The translations under genes were made by a program, and so were the position numbers. The notes under the pieces were generated by a model. That model worked only from the letters and a program-made list of their open reading frames with translations, searched no databases and was not told the origin of the DNA. A DNA stretch of 64,000 nucleotides from an uncultured Lachnospiraceae bacterium. GTDB lineage: Bacteria > Bacillota > Clostridia > Lachnospirales > Lachnospiraceae. This document shows, piece after piece, positions 1 through 8,744 of the stretch (within the stretch, counting starts at the first letter, position 1; each line of letters opens with the position of its first letter). Location: NCBI GenBank assembly GCA_910579505.1, contig CAJTTZ010000001.1, positions 631,655 through 695,654 of the forward strand, in the 5' to 3' direction.

Positions 1-1003
1 GCTTAAACAGGACATCGGAAAAGTCCATATCGTAATGTCCCTGCATCCCCATGCCGTCGATCCGCGCTTCCGGGTTTGCCTTGATCTGTTCGATCAGCCT
101 GCAGATGCCGTCCGCCTTTTTCGGGTTGGTATCGTTGTAGTCGTTATAAAAAAGCTTGATGTGCGCCGGGGCATACCGATTGGCGTACACAAACGCCTGC
201 TCCACAAAGTCGGCGTTGTTAAACACCCGGAACCATGAGGAATCGGTGCGCATGCCGCCATCGGTATCGTTTACCGCCTCGTTCACCACGTCCCACGCGT
301 AGATCATGCCTTTATATTCGCTGTCCTCACCCTCGTAGTGCTCCATCACCTGTCTGATGTAATTTTCCATGCGCGCCAGCATAGTCTGCTGATCTACATA
401 GGGCTTGTCCACGTTGTACTCCTCATGGAAAAACCACTCCGGCGTCTGAGAATGCCATACGAGCACATGCCCCCTGACCATGATCTTTCTCCCGTCTTTG
501 CCCGCAGTATCGTTGTATGCCTTGATTTCCTTCAACATCATATCGGGCACCGTAAAGGAAAGAACCGGGAACCCGTCCTCCCCGATATTTGGCTTATTCC
601 CCAGAAGGGAATCCGGCTTCATTTCATTTTCCATGGTGACGCTGTTAAACTGCCCTTTTACGATCTCCATCCGCGCCGCGTCCGAGAGGGCCGCCATGGG
701 CACACAGACGCCCGCCCTGCCGCCAAACTCATTTGCGAACGCGTACCGCAGCGTCTGTTCATCCGCAGCGTCCCACGCCCACTCCTGCGGGTCCTGTACT
801 GCTGCCTGTTCCGGCTCCGTTTCCTGTTCCGATACCGCGTCCGATTCCCCTGCTGTTTTTGCCGTCTCCGCATCGGCTGTCTGTACCGACCCGGCATTTT
901 CATCCTGCACACCGCCGCCCGCACCACAGCCGGCAGCCGCAAAAGCCAAATTTGCACACGTCAGAACAGCCAAAAAATACTTTATCCGTCCTCCTCTTCC
1001 CAT
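1..1003 (-). CDS. GH10 endo-1,4-beta-xylanase lipoprotein, C-terminus cut by window edge
   Basis: Partial gene; about 334 codons are present and it runs off the left edge. The start is ATG behind AAAGGAG. An N-terminal hydrophobic segment ending in AAAGC looks like a lipobox, followed by a Glu/Gln/Ala-rich linker to about residue 75, so the enzyme is probably tethered outside the membrane. The GH10 core is clear: NSVTMENEMKPDS, then RGHVLVWHSQTPEWFF, then YAWDVVNEAVND, whose Glu is the expected acid/base residue. The nucleophile Glu should lie off the edge. Family role: cleavage of internal beta-1,4 bonds in xylan. The flanking LytTR/DUF3021 pair reads toward it, but no shared operon is evident. 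Confidence 0.93.
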   Translation of the reverse strand, partial: MGRGGRIKYFLAVLTCANLAFAAAGCGAGGGVQDENAGSVQTADAETAKTAGESDAVSEQETEPEQAAVQDPQEWAWDAADEQTLRYAFANEFGGRAGVCVPMAALSDAARMEIVKGQFNSVTMENEMKPDSLLGNKPNIGEDGFPVLSFTVPDMMLKEIKAYNDTAGKDGRKIMVRGHVLVWHSQTPEWFFHEEYNVDKPYVDQQTMLARMENYIRQVMEHYEGEDSEYKGMIYAWDVVNEAVNDTDGGMRTDSSWFRVFNNADFVEQAFVYANRYAPAHIKLFYNDYNDTNPKKADGICRLIEQIKANPEARIDGMGMQGHYDMDFSDVLFK

Positions 1004-1152
1004 ATCCCGTCTCCTTTACCCCATAATTTGCCCCGTGCCCGAGCACGTCCTACTACTTATGACTGTAATGCAAAGACAGGTCTTCTTCTATACAAATGTT
1101 GCCATACTAGCGCCCACTTATTGCTTTACTTCCCCATCACAGCCCGGTCCGT

Positions 1153-1620
1153 TCACAAGTCTGACTGGCCGAGCCTGTTTTTGCCCGTCTGCTGGTACTC
1201 CCTGAGCTTTCTGTTCAGATTCTCCGTCTCTCTCTCGTGCAGTCTCCAGATCACAAAGGAAACCGTCACAAAGACAACCAGTATTCCAAACATCATTGCG
1301 GCAAGCATAAAGATATTTTCTATATCCATCCATCCAAACCCATAACCACAGCCAAGCACTACCACATTGATGTACACATAATGCAGTCCTTTATTGAACA
1401 CCGCCCGCCTGCGGCTGACCTCCCGGTAAGGATGTATAAAATTGCCCAGACTGCACACAAACGCCATCGCCAGAAGCTGCCACAAAATAGCCTCATCCAG
1501 AAACGTATCGCCGGACCAGAATACTTTGTTATAGACCGCGCAGACAAAGACGCTGCCTGTCGTAACCATGCAGAAGGTCAGCAGCAGTTCCATCACTCTC
1601 TTTTTGATACTTTCTGTCAT
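1153..1620 (-). CDS. DUF3021 family membrane protein
   Basis: About 155 residues with four hydrophobic segments, the usual size and shape for DUF3021, a family typically encoded just downstream of a LytTR regulator as here. The start chosen is ATG behind GGGGGAT, beginning MTESIKKRVMEL. An in-frame GTG at 1740 overlaps the LytTR stop as GTGA and would add 40 basic, low-complexity residues with no good ribosome site, so I consider it less likely. The C-terminal tail after the last membrane segment is charged (RLHERETENLNRKLREY). The function of the family is not established; a membrane partner that modulates the LytTR protein is inference. Confidence 0.8.
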   Translation of the reverse strand: MTESIKKRVMELLLTFCMVTTGSVFVCAVYNKVFWSGDTFLDEAILWQLLAMAFVCSLGNFIHPYREVSRRRAVFNKGLHYVYINVVVLGCGYGFGWMDIENIFMLAAMMFGILVVFVTVSFVIWRLHERETENLNRKLREYQQTGKNRLGQSDL

Positions 1621-1736
1621 ATATCCCCCGTTTCCGCGCTGTTTTCCGCGCCTGTTTTCCAGCTTCACCGACTCTGACACAGAGCCCGCTCTTCCCCGCC
1701 CTCTGTATCTTTCTTCTCCTGTTTTCCATAGCTCTT

Positions 1737-2174
1737 TCACACGCCGAGCCGCTTTTTCAGCGCTGGCACGTACTGTCTGGAAATCATAAGTCTTTCCCCG
1801 TTCATCATCTGCGCCTCAAACCGTCCGCCAAAATCCGGGGCAAACTGTTTCACCTTGGCGAGATTGATAATCACCGATTTGGACGCCCGAAAAAAGTCTG
1901 TATTGGCGTACTCTTCCTCGATCTCATACAGCTTATATCTGACCTCGTACACGTCCTTTTCCAGATAGAGAAAGACTTTGTTGTCCACCGCCTCGAAATA
2001 ATAGATGTCCCCCGCGTCAATCTGCCTGATCTTATCATTGTCCGTGACCGTAAATTTCCCGCGCCGTGTCTTTAACTCGTGAATCATCCGCAGAAGCGCC
2101 TCATCCAGATCCCGGCATCTCACGATGATCTCTTCCTCTTCCCCGGGCGCAATATCCTGTATTGTTATTTTCAT
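1737..2174 (-). CDS. LytTR-domain DNA-binding regulator without receiver
   Basis: A 145-residue protein. The N-terminal 45 residues are unlike a receiver; the LytTR domain follows from about residue 50, with DAGDIYYFEAVDNKVFLYL and FFRASKSVIINLAKVKQF and the terminal SRQYVPALKKRLG. Such stand-alone LytTR proteins with a DUF3021 partner are common in Firmicutes and usually control their own transcription. The start is ATG behind GGAAGGAAAC; an ATG four codons upstream lacks a spaced ribosome site. The next gene follows within the same transcript. An inverted repeat lies just upstream (2193-2227). Confidence 0.88.
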   Translation of the reverse strand: MKITIQDIAPGEEEEIIVRCRDLDEALLRMIHELKTRRGKFTVTDNDKIRQIDAGDIYYFEAVDNKVFLYLEKDVYEVRYKLYEIEEEYANTDFFRASKSVIINLAKVKQFAPDFGGRFEAQMMNGERLMISRQYVPALKKRLGV

Positions 2175-2192
2175 GTTTCCTTCCACTCCACT

Positions 2193-2227
2193 ATATGATT
2201 ATCCCGCTCCCAACGGCCCAATCATAT
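2193..2227. promoter_or_regulatory. Inverted repeat upstream of the LytTR gene, candidate operator
   Basis: Arms ATATGATT and AATCATAT are perfect complements separated by 19 bases, about 20 bases before the LytTR start codon. The centre-to-centre spacing is near 27 bases. Autoregulation by the LytTR protein is inference; a clear -35/-10 pair was not found here. Confidence 0.4.
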
Positions 2228-2246
2228 GTTTGTCGCTGTCATTATC

Positions 2247-3896
2247 TTATTTTCCCCGCGCCACTCTCGCCGGATACCACCCCTGAAACCATGCCGTAAA
2301 AATCCCCATCAGAACGGGAGCCACAGAATTGATCAGCCCGGACAGGCTGCTTACCGCCGACCGCATCAATAACCAGCTGATCATTGCCGTGACCAGATAA
2401 AGGATGCCCCAGAGCATGGTCAGAATGCGGTTCGTCTTAACAAAAAGTGAATTATCCAGGGCGTCATCCCCACCGTAGCCGTTCTTGGAATAATGCGCCG
2501 TAAGCGGTATCAGTCCGTGAAAGCAGGATGCCAGCCACATCACACCGAACGCCAGATAAGAAACGGGCAGCATTATTTTTTCATTTGCCCCTGCCAGCAT
2601 AACGACAGAAAATCCCGTCACCAGCGCGCCGCTTAACACATCATACAAGGTTTTCTTATGCCGGTAATAGACAAGCGGCACAAGCGCACTGGCTGCGACG
2701 GCAAGCAGACATCCCGGCTGTTTACTGATGGAGGCTGCCACCCACAGGACGATCCACGGAATCAGCATGATGTTCATATCCGTATTCTTCTGTTCCGAAG
2801 TCCCTTTCACCGGCTTAGTCTGCGGACAGGAACCGCTGAAATAATCGTCCCACTTCATCATCAGATGAAAGTCGCCCTTCACGTGGTAAAGCCCCTGCAT
2901 CATTGCCTCGTCTCCCCGAATCTCCCCCGCCGCGATGGATCGCCATACGGTGACCGGCGTCTCGATCCTTGTGTCCGCATGAAGAGAGCCGTCCGTATAG
3001 ACATGACTGCCATCCTTTCCCAACAAAATCTGATAACATTCTCCCACATCCGTATAGCACATCTCCAGCACGATATCTTTGCCATTCCAGCTGTCCTTCC
3101 GATACAGCGCTGCCATCTGCCTTGTAAAAGTCAGCGTGTCCGACTCCTGCTTTACATCACCGCCGCTTTTTCCCGTTCCGCCGCTTTCCCGTTCTATCCC
3201 CCAGCTGGCGTCCGCGCACGCCTCAAAGGTTTCCCTCGGCAGCAAAAGCTGTGCGAGCCGCTCCCTGCTCTGTGCCGAGATCCCGCCGCCCGCGTACTCC
3301 CTTCCCGCCTGTTCCACGCAGGAGAGATATGCGCCCGTAATCGCCGACACCTCCGGCACCCGGAACAGTTCCCCCTGCCCGCAGAAAATCGTCGTATAGT
3401 TTCCCTGCCCGCAGAGATGGTCAAAAAGACTGTAGACCCCGTCATAGTTCCCCTCTGCCGTGTAGAAACCGCATGTGGAGATCACCACTGTCCGTTTCCC
3501 GCTCATATCATATCTGGAAGGATGCCCGCCATTTCCGATCTGCCCCTCCTGTTCCTCCATGAAAGGAAGATTCATGGGAAGCTGCCGGTCTATCAGATTT
3601 TTCAGCGCACCCGGCACCGTAAAATAATACAATGGAAAGCTCCACACCGTGAGATCCGCCCAGAGCAGGTCCTGAATCACCTGCCCCATATCATCCTCAA
3701 TACAGCACTTGCCGGGCGTACGATTCCAGCACGAAAAACAGCCGAGACAGGGCTTGATATCCATCTGACAGACCACCCGCTCTCTGATCTCCACCTCCGC
3801 TGTCTCCTGCCTTATTCCTTCTAAAAATGCCTTCGTCAGCTGATACGAATTGCTTTTCTCCCCTTTCGGACTTCCGTTTATCACAAGAATATGCAT
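2247..3896 (-). CDS. Flavodoxin-fold oxidoreductase fused to SCP2-like and membrane domains
   Basis: A 549-residue three-part protein. Residues 1-240 are a flavodoxin/NADPH-dependent FMN reductase fold, with MHILVINGSPKGEKSNS as the FMN phosphate loop. A Cys cluster CLGCFSCWNRTPGKC (CX2CX2CX7C) resembles that of iron-sulfur flavoproteins. Residues about 260-355 resemble an SCP2 sterol-carrier domain (DIVLEMCYTDVGECYQILL, then VKGDFHLMMKWDDYF). From about 375 to the end there are five or six membrane helices. The start is ATG behind GGAAGGAGG; an upstream in-frame extension has no ribosome site. The first domain is firm and the second is moderately supported. A redox enzyme acting on a membrane-borne lipid or quinone is inference. 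Confidence 0.82.
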   Translation of the reverse strand: MHILVINGSPKGEKSNSYQLTKAFLEGIRQETAEVEIRERVVCQMDIKPCLGCFSCWNRTPGKCCIEDDMGQVIQDLLWADLTVWSFPLYYFTVPGALKNLIDRQLPMNLPFMEEQEGQIGNGGHPSRYDMSGKRTVVISTCGFYTAEGNYDGVYSLFDHLCGQGNYTTIFCGQGELFRVPEVSAITGAYLSCVEQAGREYAGGGISAQSRERLAQLLLPRETFEACADASWGIERESGGTGKSGGDVKQESDTLTFTRQMAALYRKDSWNGKDIVLEMCYTDVGECYQILLGKDGSHVYTDGSLHADTRIETPVTVWRSIAAGEIRGDEAMMQGLYHVKGDFHLMMKWDDYFSGSCPQTKPVKGTSEQKNTDMNIMLIPWIVLWVAASISKQPGCLLAVAASALVPLVYYRHKKTLYDVLSGALVTGFSVVMLAGANEKIMLPVSYLAFGVMWLASCFHGLIPLTAHYSKNGYGGDDALDNSLFVKTNRILTMLWGILYLVTAMISWLLMRSAVSSLSGLINSVAPVLMGIFTAWFQGWYPARVARGK

Positions 3897-4079
3897 AATC
3901 GACTGCCTCCTTCCTATGGGAAGATGGTAACGCACAGAAACTTTTCTTACAAGAAAAGAAACGGTAAGCGGTTTGTTTTTGTGGGTAAGCTGCATTTTGG
4001 GGGAACAGCCTGCCGCGCGCGTCACACTTTCTCTGCACGGCCTGCGCAAGCAGCAATTTCATCTGTGCGTCTCTGCGCA

Positions 4080-4117
4080 TAAAAGGCAGCCGCCACAGTG
4101 ACACAGTGACGGCTGCC
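4080..4117 (-). terminator. Intrinsic terminator after ackA
   Basis: Arms GGCAGCCGTCAC and GTGGCGGCTGCC form a 12-bp stem with one G-U pair and a 9-base loop, followed on the minus strand by TTTTAT. It lies just past the ackA stop. Confidence 0.85.
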
Positions 4118-4133
4118 CCTATATATACAGATA

Positions 4134-5330
4134 TTACTTCACCAGCGCAAATGTCTCCCTCGCGATTGCGAGTTCCTCGTTCGTGGGAACTACAAGCACT
4201 TTCACCTTGGAATCAGGAGTACTGATCTGCGCATCCTCCCCGCGCACCTGATTTTTCTCCTGATCCAGCGTAATGCCCAGATACCCGAGATGCTCGCAGA
4301 CATGCTTCCGCACCAAAGGGTTATTCTCACCCACGCCAGCCGTAAAGCAGATCGCGTCCACACCGTTCATCGCCGCGGTGTATGCACCGATATACTTCGC
4401 TACCCGGTAGGAAAAGGCAAGAATCGTGCGAAGCCCTCTCTCCTCCCCTGCCACATAAGATTTTTCCAGATCCCTGAAATCAGAGGACAGATTGTCGGAA
4501 AGTCCCAGCACGCCTGACTTCTTATTCAGTACCGTCATCACTTCGTCGATGGACTTATTCTCCTTATGGGCAATAAACTCTATGATCGCCGGATCAATAT
4601 CCCCGGAGCGGGTGCCCATAATCAGACCTTCAAGTGGCGTAAGACCCATGGATGTGTCCACGCAATGCCCGTTCTCCACAGCGGAAATACTTGCGCCGTT
4701 GCCCAGATGGCAGACGATGGTCTTCATATCCTCATAATTTTTACCGAGAATCTCCGCCGCCCTCTTAGATACATAGGAATGGCTTGTGCCGTGGAAACCG
4801 TATCTTCTCACCCTGTACTTCTCATAGTATTCGTAAGGCAGCCCATAGAGATACGCATGCTGGGGCATGGTCTGGTGGAATGCCGTGTCAAACACACCCA
4901 CCATAGGCGTATTTGGCATCAGTTTTTTGCAGGCGTCAATGCCGATCAGATTCGCCGGATTATGTAACGGCGCCAGATCGTTACAGGCCCTGATCGCCTC
5001 GACCACCTCGTCTGTAATGACCGTGGACGATGCAAACTTCTCTCCGCCGTGCACGATGCGGTGCCCCACCGCGCCTATTTCATCCAGGGATTTCACCACG
5101 CCCGTCTTTTCATTCATCAGCGCGTTTAAGACAAGTTCGATTGCCTTTGTGTGATCCGGCATGGGCGTTACCGTCTCTTCCTTTTCTCCGCCTGCCGGCT
5201 GGTAGACAATCTGGCTGCCGTCAATGCCGATGCGCTCACAGAGACCCTTCGCAATCTGCTTCTCCGTCTCCGCGTCGATGAGCTGGAATTTTAAGGAGGA
5301 GCTGCCGCAGTTGATAACAAGTATATTCAT
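4134..5330 (-). CDS. ackA: Acetate kinase
   Basis: A 398-residue protein of full family length. It converts acetyl phosphate + ADP to acetate + ATP, the ATP-yielding step of acetate fermentation in the cytoplasm. Family signatures are intact: MNILVINCGSSSLKFQL at the N-terminus, VGHRIVHGGEKF, GFHGTSHSYV with the catalytic His, VCHLGNGASI, and CFTAGVGENNPLVR. The start is the ATG behind GAAGGAAACCAAT; the frame stays open 61 codons upstream but that part is the hairpin element, not kinase. It lies downstream of pta on the same strand, separated by about 260 bases containing a repeat element, and is followed by a strong terminator. Confidence 0.98.
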   Translation of the reverse strand: MNILVINCGSSSLKFQLIDAETEKQIAKGLCERIGIDGSQIVYQPAGGEKEETVTPMPDHTKAIELVLNALMNEKTGVVKSLDEIGAVGHRIVHGGEKFASSTVITDEVVEAIRACNDLAPLHNPANLIGIDACKKLMPNTPMVGVFDTAFHQTMPQHAYLYGLPYEYYEKYRVRRYGFHGTSHSYVSKRAAEILGKNYEDMKTIVCHLGNGASISAVENGHCVDTSMGLTPLEGLIMGTRSGDIDPAIIEFIAHKENKSIDEVMTVLNKKSGVLGLSDNLSSDFRDLEKSYVAGEERGLRTILAFSYRVAKYIGAYTAAMNGVDAICFTAGVGENNPLVRKHVCEHLGYLGITLDQEKNQVRGEDAQISTPDSKVKVLVVPTNEELAIARETFALVK

Positions 5331-5375
5331 ATTGGTTTCCTTCTTTCTGTTTAAAATATTTTGCTTCGCTGTCCA

Positions 5376-5592
5376 ATAAGCTGACACGTCACCTCGCTTT
5401 ACCCCGCAGTGCCGCTCGAAAAACCTTCGGTTTCCCTCGCTCGCGGGCTTCGCCCTATAAATATGCTGACACGTCACCTCGAGAACTGCGTTCTCTCGGT
5501 CGTGTTGCAACACGCCATGCTCGTGTGTAAAGTCCCGGATTCATGTAAACATGATCCGTGCCTTTTCACCCTCGCGCGCCGTGTCAGCTTAT
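5376..5592. repeat. Multi-hairpin element with 13-bp inverted ends
   Basis: The ends are perfect inverted repeats: ATAAGCTGACACG at 5376-5388 and CGTGTCAGCTTAT at 5580-5592. The right end abuts the pta stop codon. The 17-mer GCTGACACGTCACCTCG occurs at 5380 and again at 5465. Inside are successive short hairpins: AAACC-TTCG-GTTT, GGGC-TTC-GCCC, GAGAACTGCGTTCTC, GTGTTGCAACAC and CATGTAAACATG. No coding capacity is convincing. Its 5397-5452 part aligns well with 19565-19620. It resembles a MITE- or REP-type intergenic repeat; that class assignment is inference. Confidence 0.7.
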
Positions 5593-6593
5593 CACGCAAG
5601 CTGTGCCTGTACCGCCGTGAGTGCCACCACGCCTACGATATCCTGCCAGGAGCAGCCGCGGGAGAGGTCGTTTACGGGTTTTGCAATGCCCTGCAGCATG
5701 GGACCGTAGGCCTCTGCCTTGCCGAGCCGCTGTACCAGTTTATAGCCGATATTGCCGCAGTCCAGATTGGGGAAGATCAGCACGTTTGCCTTGCCCGCCA
5801 CTTCGCTTCCGGGCGCTTTTGACTTCGCCACCTGGGGCACAAGCGCCGCGTCAGACTGCAGTTCCCCATCGATAGTAAGGTGTGGATACTGTTCATGGGC
5901 GATCCGCGTCGCCTCCACCATCTTGTCCACCAGCGGGTGCTTGGCGCTTCCTTTGGTCGAGTGGGAAAGCATGGCGATGATAGGTTTCGCACCCACAAGG
6001 CTTTTGAAGCTCTTGGCGGAAGTGTCCGCAATCGCCGCCAGCTCCTCCGCCGTCGGGTCCTGATTCAGTCCGCAGTCCGCGAAAAGGAAAGTACCGTTCT
6101 CCCCAAACTCACAGTCGGGCACGTCAAGAATGAAAAATCCCGATACGAGTTTTACTCCGGGCGCGGTCTTTAAAATCTGCAGCGCGGGGCGCAGGGTGTC
6201 CGCTGTGGCATGACAGGCTCCTGCCACCATACCGTCCGCGTCGTTTGCCTTGACCATCACCACGCCGAAGGTCAGATAGTCCTTAAGCAGTGTCTCCCTC
6301 GCCTTCTCCGGCGTCATTCCTTTATTCTTTCTGATCTCATACAAAAGTTGTGCATATTCATCCAGCTTCTCCGTTTTTTCGGGATCAATGATCTGCACGC
6401 CGTCCAGCTCCACTTCCAGCCATCCGGCACCGTCCATGATCTTCTCTTCGTTTCCCACCATAATGATGTCGGCGATCCCTTCCTTCAGGATATTTGCCGC
6501 CGCGATCAGAGTCCTTTTGTCGTTGGTCTCCGGCAGAACAATCGTCTTTTTATCGCTTCTGGCCTTCTCTTTCATCAGATCAATATAAGACAT
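5592..6593 (-). CDS. pta: Phosphate acetyltransferase
   Basis: A 333-residue protein, the short Pta form without the N-terminal regulatory domains. It converts acetyl-CoA + phosphate to acetyl phosphate + CoA, feeding AckA. Conserved segments include TIVLPETNDKRTL near the N-terminus, MVAGACHATADTLRPAL, SGFFILDVPD, MLSHSTKGSAKHP, and the C-terminal IFPNLDCGNIGYKLVQRLG with GPMLQGIAKPVNDLSRGCS. The start ATG is preceded by AGAAGGAGGG. It is first in the pta-ackA pair and divergent from tmcAL across about 160 bases. Confidence 0.98.
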   Translation of the reverse strand: MSYIDLMKEKARSDKKTIVLPETNDKRTLIAAANILKEGIADIIMVGNEEKIMDGAGWLEVELDGVQIIDPEKTEKLDEYAQLLYEIRKNKGMTPEKARETLLKDYLTFGVVMVKANDADGMVAGACHATADTLRPALQILKTAPGVKLVSGFFILDVPDCEFGENGTFLFADCGLNQDPTAEELAAIADTSAKSFKSLVGAKPIIAMLSHSTKGSAKHPLVDKMVEATRIAHEQYPHLTIDGELQSDAALVPQVAKSKAPGSEVAGKANVLIFPNLDCGNIGYKLVQRLGKAEAYGPMLQGIAKPVNDLSRGCSWQDIVGVVALTAVQAQLA

Positions 6594-6753
6594 AGCTATA
6601 CCCTCCTTCTTTCTATCTTACATGATACCTAATTCCGCTTTCATACACAAGTAATTTTCTGATCTGTTTTCAAGAAAAAACAATACAAATCCACCGTGTT
6701 GTGATAAACTGAAAGCAGGGAATGTATGACACTTCGGGGGAAACGGAAAAGCT

Positions 6754-8001
6754 ATGAAAACGGTCGGAATTATTGCGGAATATAATCCGTTCCATAACGG
6801 ACATGCCTATCACATCAGAAAGGCAAAAGAACTCACACACGCAGACTACTGCGTTGTCGTTATGAGCGGTGATTTTGTGCAGCGCGGCGCACCCGCCATA
6901 ATGGACAAATATCTGCGCGCCGAAAGCGCTCTTTTAAACGGCGCTGATCTTGTGCTGGAACTGCCCGTCTGCTATTCCATAAGCAGCGCCGAACACTTTG
7001 CCCGCAGTTCGGTAGCCCTCCTCGACAAGCTGGGGGTTATCGACACGCTCTGCTTCGGCAGCGAGTGCGGTGATATCCGCGTACTGACGGAATTTGCACA
7101 GGCGCTTATGGACGAAAGCCCTGTCTTTAAGAAAACGCTGGATCGCGAGATCCGTATCGGACACACCTATCCTCAGGCGAGGAACACGGCGCTCGAAGCT
7201 TCCGCGCCCCACCTGACGTCCCATATCAACATACTGACCAGCCCGAACAACATTCTGGGCATCGAATACTGTAAGGCGCTTCTCTACTGGGAGAGCGCGA
7301 TTACACCATACACCATAAAACGCGCAGGCTCCTCCTACCACGACAACAGTCTGGACACCGGCTTCTGCTCCGCGCTGGCTATCCGGGAATCCATCAGACA
7401 GGCAGGCGCTTCTGAGGAACTTACAAGACAGATTCCCGCGTCTTCTCTGGAATTGATAAAAGACGCCTACCTGAAAACCTACCCGGTTTTTATGGATGAT
7501 CTTTCCCTGCTTGCGCAGTACAGCCTTCTCACGGAAGAAAGCGCCGGCTTTACAAGCTATCCCGATATCGACAAGGAGCTGTCAGACCGTATTGTCAAGC
7601 TCCTGCCGCAATACCGTGATTTCCGCTCTTTTTGTGATCTGCTGAAATCCAAGAACAGGACTTATGTGAGGATCTCAAGAAGCCTCCTACATATTCTTTT
7701 GGGTATCCGCAGGGAAAAGCTTATGCAGTACGGACAGGAGGGATGGATTTTTTATGCCCGTATGCTGGGCTTTCGTGAGAGCGCCTCACCGCTTCTATCC
7801 GCCATCAAGAAAAACGCAAAAATACCGCTCCTTTCCAAACTTGCGGACGCGCAAAAACAGCTTGCACCGACAGGCTTTTCCATGTTGGAAAAGGATATCT
7901 ATGCAAGCCATATTTACCAGAGTATTGTCCGCAATAAATTTCCCGGCCAAAATTCCCTGCCGGAAATTAACGAATACAAAAATCCGATCATAAAAATATA
8001 A
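6754..8001 (+). CDS. tmcAL: tRNA(Met) cytidine acetate ligase (TmcAL, YlbM family)
   Basis: A 415-residue protein with the family N-terminus GIIAEYNPFHNGHAYHI, whose NPFHNGH is the nucleotidyltransferase HxGH-type motif. This is followed by VVVMSGDFVQRGAPA and SPNNILGIEYCKAL. The family activates acetate with ATP and transfers the acetyl group to N4 of C34 in elongator tRNA-Met, producing ac4C. The start ATG is preceded by GGGGGAAACGG. It is the only plus-strand gene in this part of the window and meets plsC tail to tail with five bases between them. The divergent neighbours make acetate, the substrate of this enzyme. Confidence 0.93.
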   Translation: MKTVGIIAEYNPFHNGHAYHIRKAKELTHADYCVVVMSGDFVQRGAPAIMDKYLRAESALLNGADLVLELPVCYSISSAEHFARSSVALLDKLGVIDTLCFGSECGDIRVLTEFAQALMDESPVFKKTLDREIRIGHTYPQARNTALEASAPHLTSHINILTSPNNILGIEYCKALLYWESAITPYTIKRAGSSYHDNSLDTGFCSALAIRESIRQAGASEELTRQIPASSLELIKDAYLKTYPVFMDDLSLLAQYSLLTEESAGFTSYPDIDKELSDRIVKLLPQYRDFRSFCDLLKSKNRTYVRISRSLLHILLGIRREKLMQYGQEGWIFYARMLGFRESASPLLSAIKKNAKIPLLSKLADAQKQLAPTGFSMLEKDIYASHIYQSIVRNKFPGQNSLPEINEYKNPIIKI

Positions 8002-8006
8002 TCTTT

Positions 8007-8723
8007 TTACGCCGGGCTGACTACCTCGCTGATCCTGTTTGTGATTCTGTCTTTCACCATCTCCGCAATCTGCGTTGTAGTCATGCCCTTATATTCTTCA
8101 TAGGGAATCGCTTTTAAAAAGTGTACCTGTGTCTCTACCTTCCGCAATGTCCACTCCTCAAACACTCTGTAGGAATCAATCAGCGCTACCGGCACAATCG
8201 GCACCCTTGCCTTCACCGCACTCTTAAAACAGCCCGGCTTAAACTCTCCCACTGTATTGTGGTTATGAAAGTAGCCGCCCTCCGGGAAAATAATGAAACG
8301 CCGCCCCTGTTTGGTGTCTTCCGCCAGTTCCCTGATAATCCCTATGGACTGTCTGGTATCATCCTTTTTCAGGCGTTTGCCCTGCACAAGGTCAATAAAC
8401 TGCTTGACTAAAAGACCGTGGGACTTGGCGTCGTCGATCACCACGGAACAGGGCTTATCGTGGGATATCATAATCCCCAGCGCATCATATTTCCCCTGAT
8501 GGTTCGGACACAGGAGATAGCCTCCTTCCTGCGGGAGGTTCTCCGCGCCGAAACGCTTCGTATAGATACGCCCGGCCCGCATCATACGCCGGATTGCCAG
8601 CCTTGCATAAGCGTAGCATGCCTCCTCGCCGTAGCGCTCCTTGTGTCTGGCTTTGTATGCCATTTTGGGTATCATGTAGATTCTCGGCAGATTCCACACG
8701 ATCACCTTGAGAAACCGTAACAT
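8007..8723 (-). CDS. plsC: 1-acyl-glycerol-3-phosphate acyltransferase-like protein
   Basis: A 238-residue protein of PlsC family length. The acyltransferase motif I is NHQGKYD (NHX4D) in LLCPNHQGKYDALG, and motif III is FPEGGYFHN. An N-terminal hydrophobic stretch (VIVWNLPRIYMI) suggests membrane association. The family adds an acyl chain to lysophosphatidic acid to form phosphatidic acid. The start ATG follows GGAGATGAGTCT. It is 21 bases downstream of cls in the same run, so two phospholipid enzymes share a transcript. The exact acyl acceptor cannot be read from sequence. Confidence 0.87.
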   Translation of the reverse strand: MLRFLKVIVWNLPRIYMIPKMAYKARHKERYGEEACYAYARLAIRRMMRAGRIYTKRFGAENLPQEGGYLLCPNHQGKYDALGIMISHDKPCSVVIDDAKSHGLLVKQFIDLVQGKRLKKDDTRQSIGIIRELAEDTKQGRRFIIFPEGGYFHNHNTVGEFKPGCFKSAVKARVPIVPVALIDSYRVFEEWTLRKVETQVHFLKAIPYEEYKGMTTTQIAEMVKDRITNRISEVVSPA

Positions 8724-8744
8724 AGACTCATCTCCATTTTACAC

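Noticed and set aside
1621..1740. Upstream GTG start of the DUF3021 gene overlapping the LytTR stop
   Set aside because: It lacks a ribosome site and adds 40 low-complexity basic residues; the ATG at 1620 has GGGGGAT.
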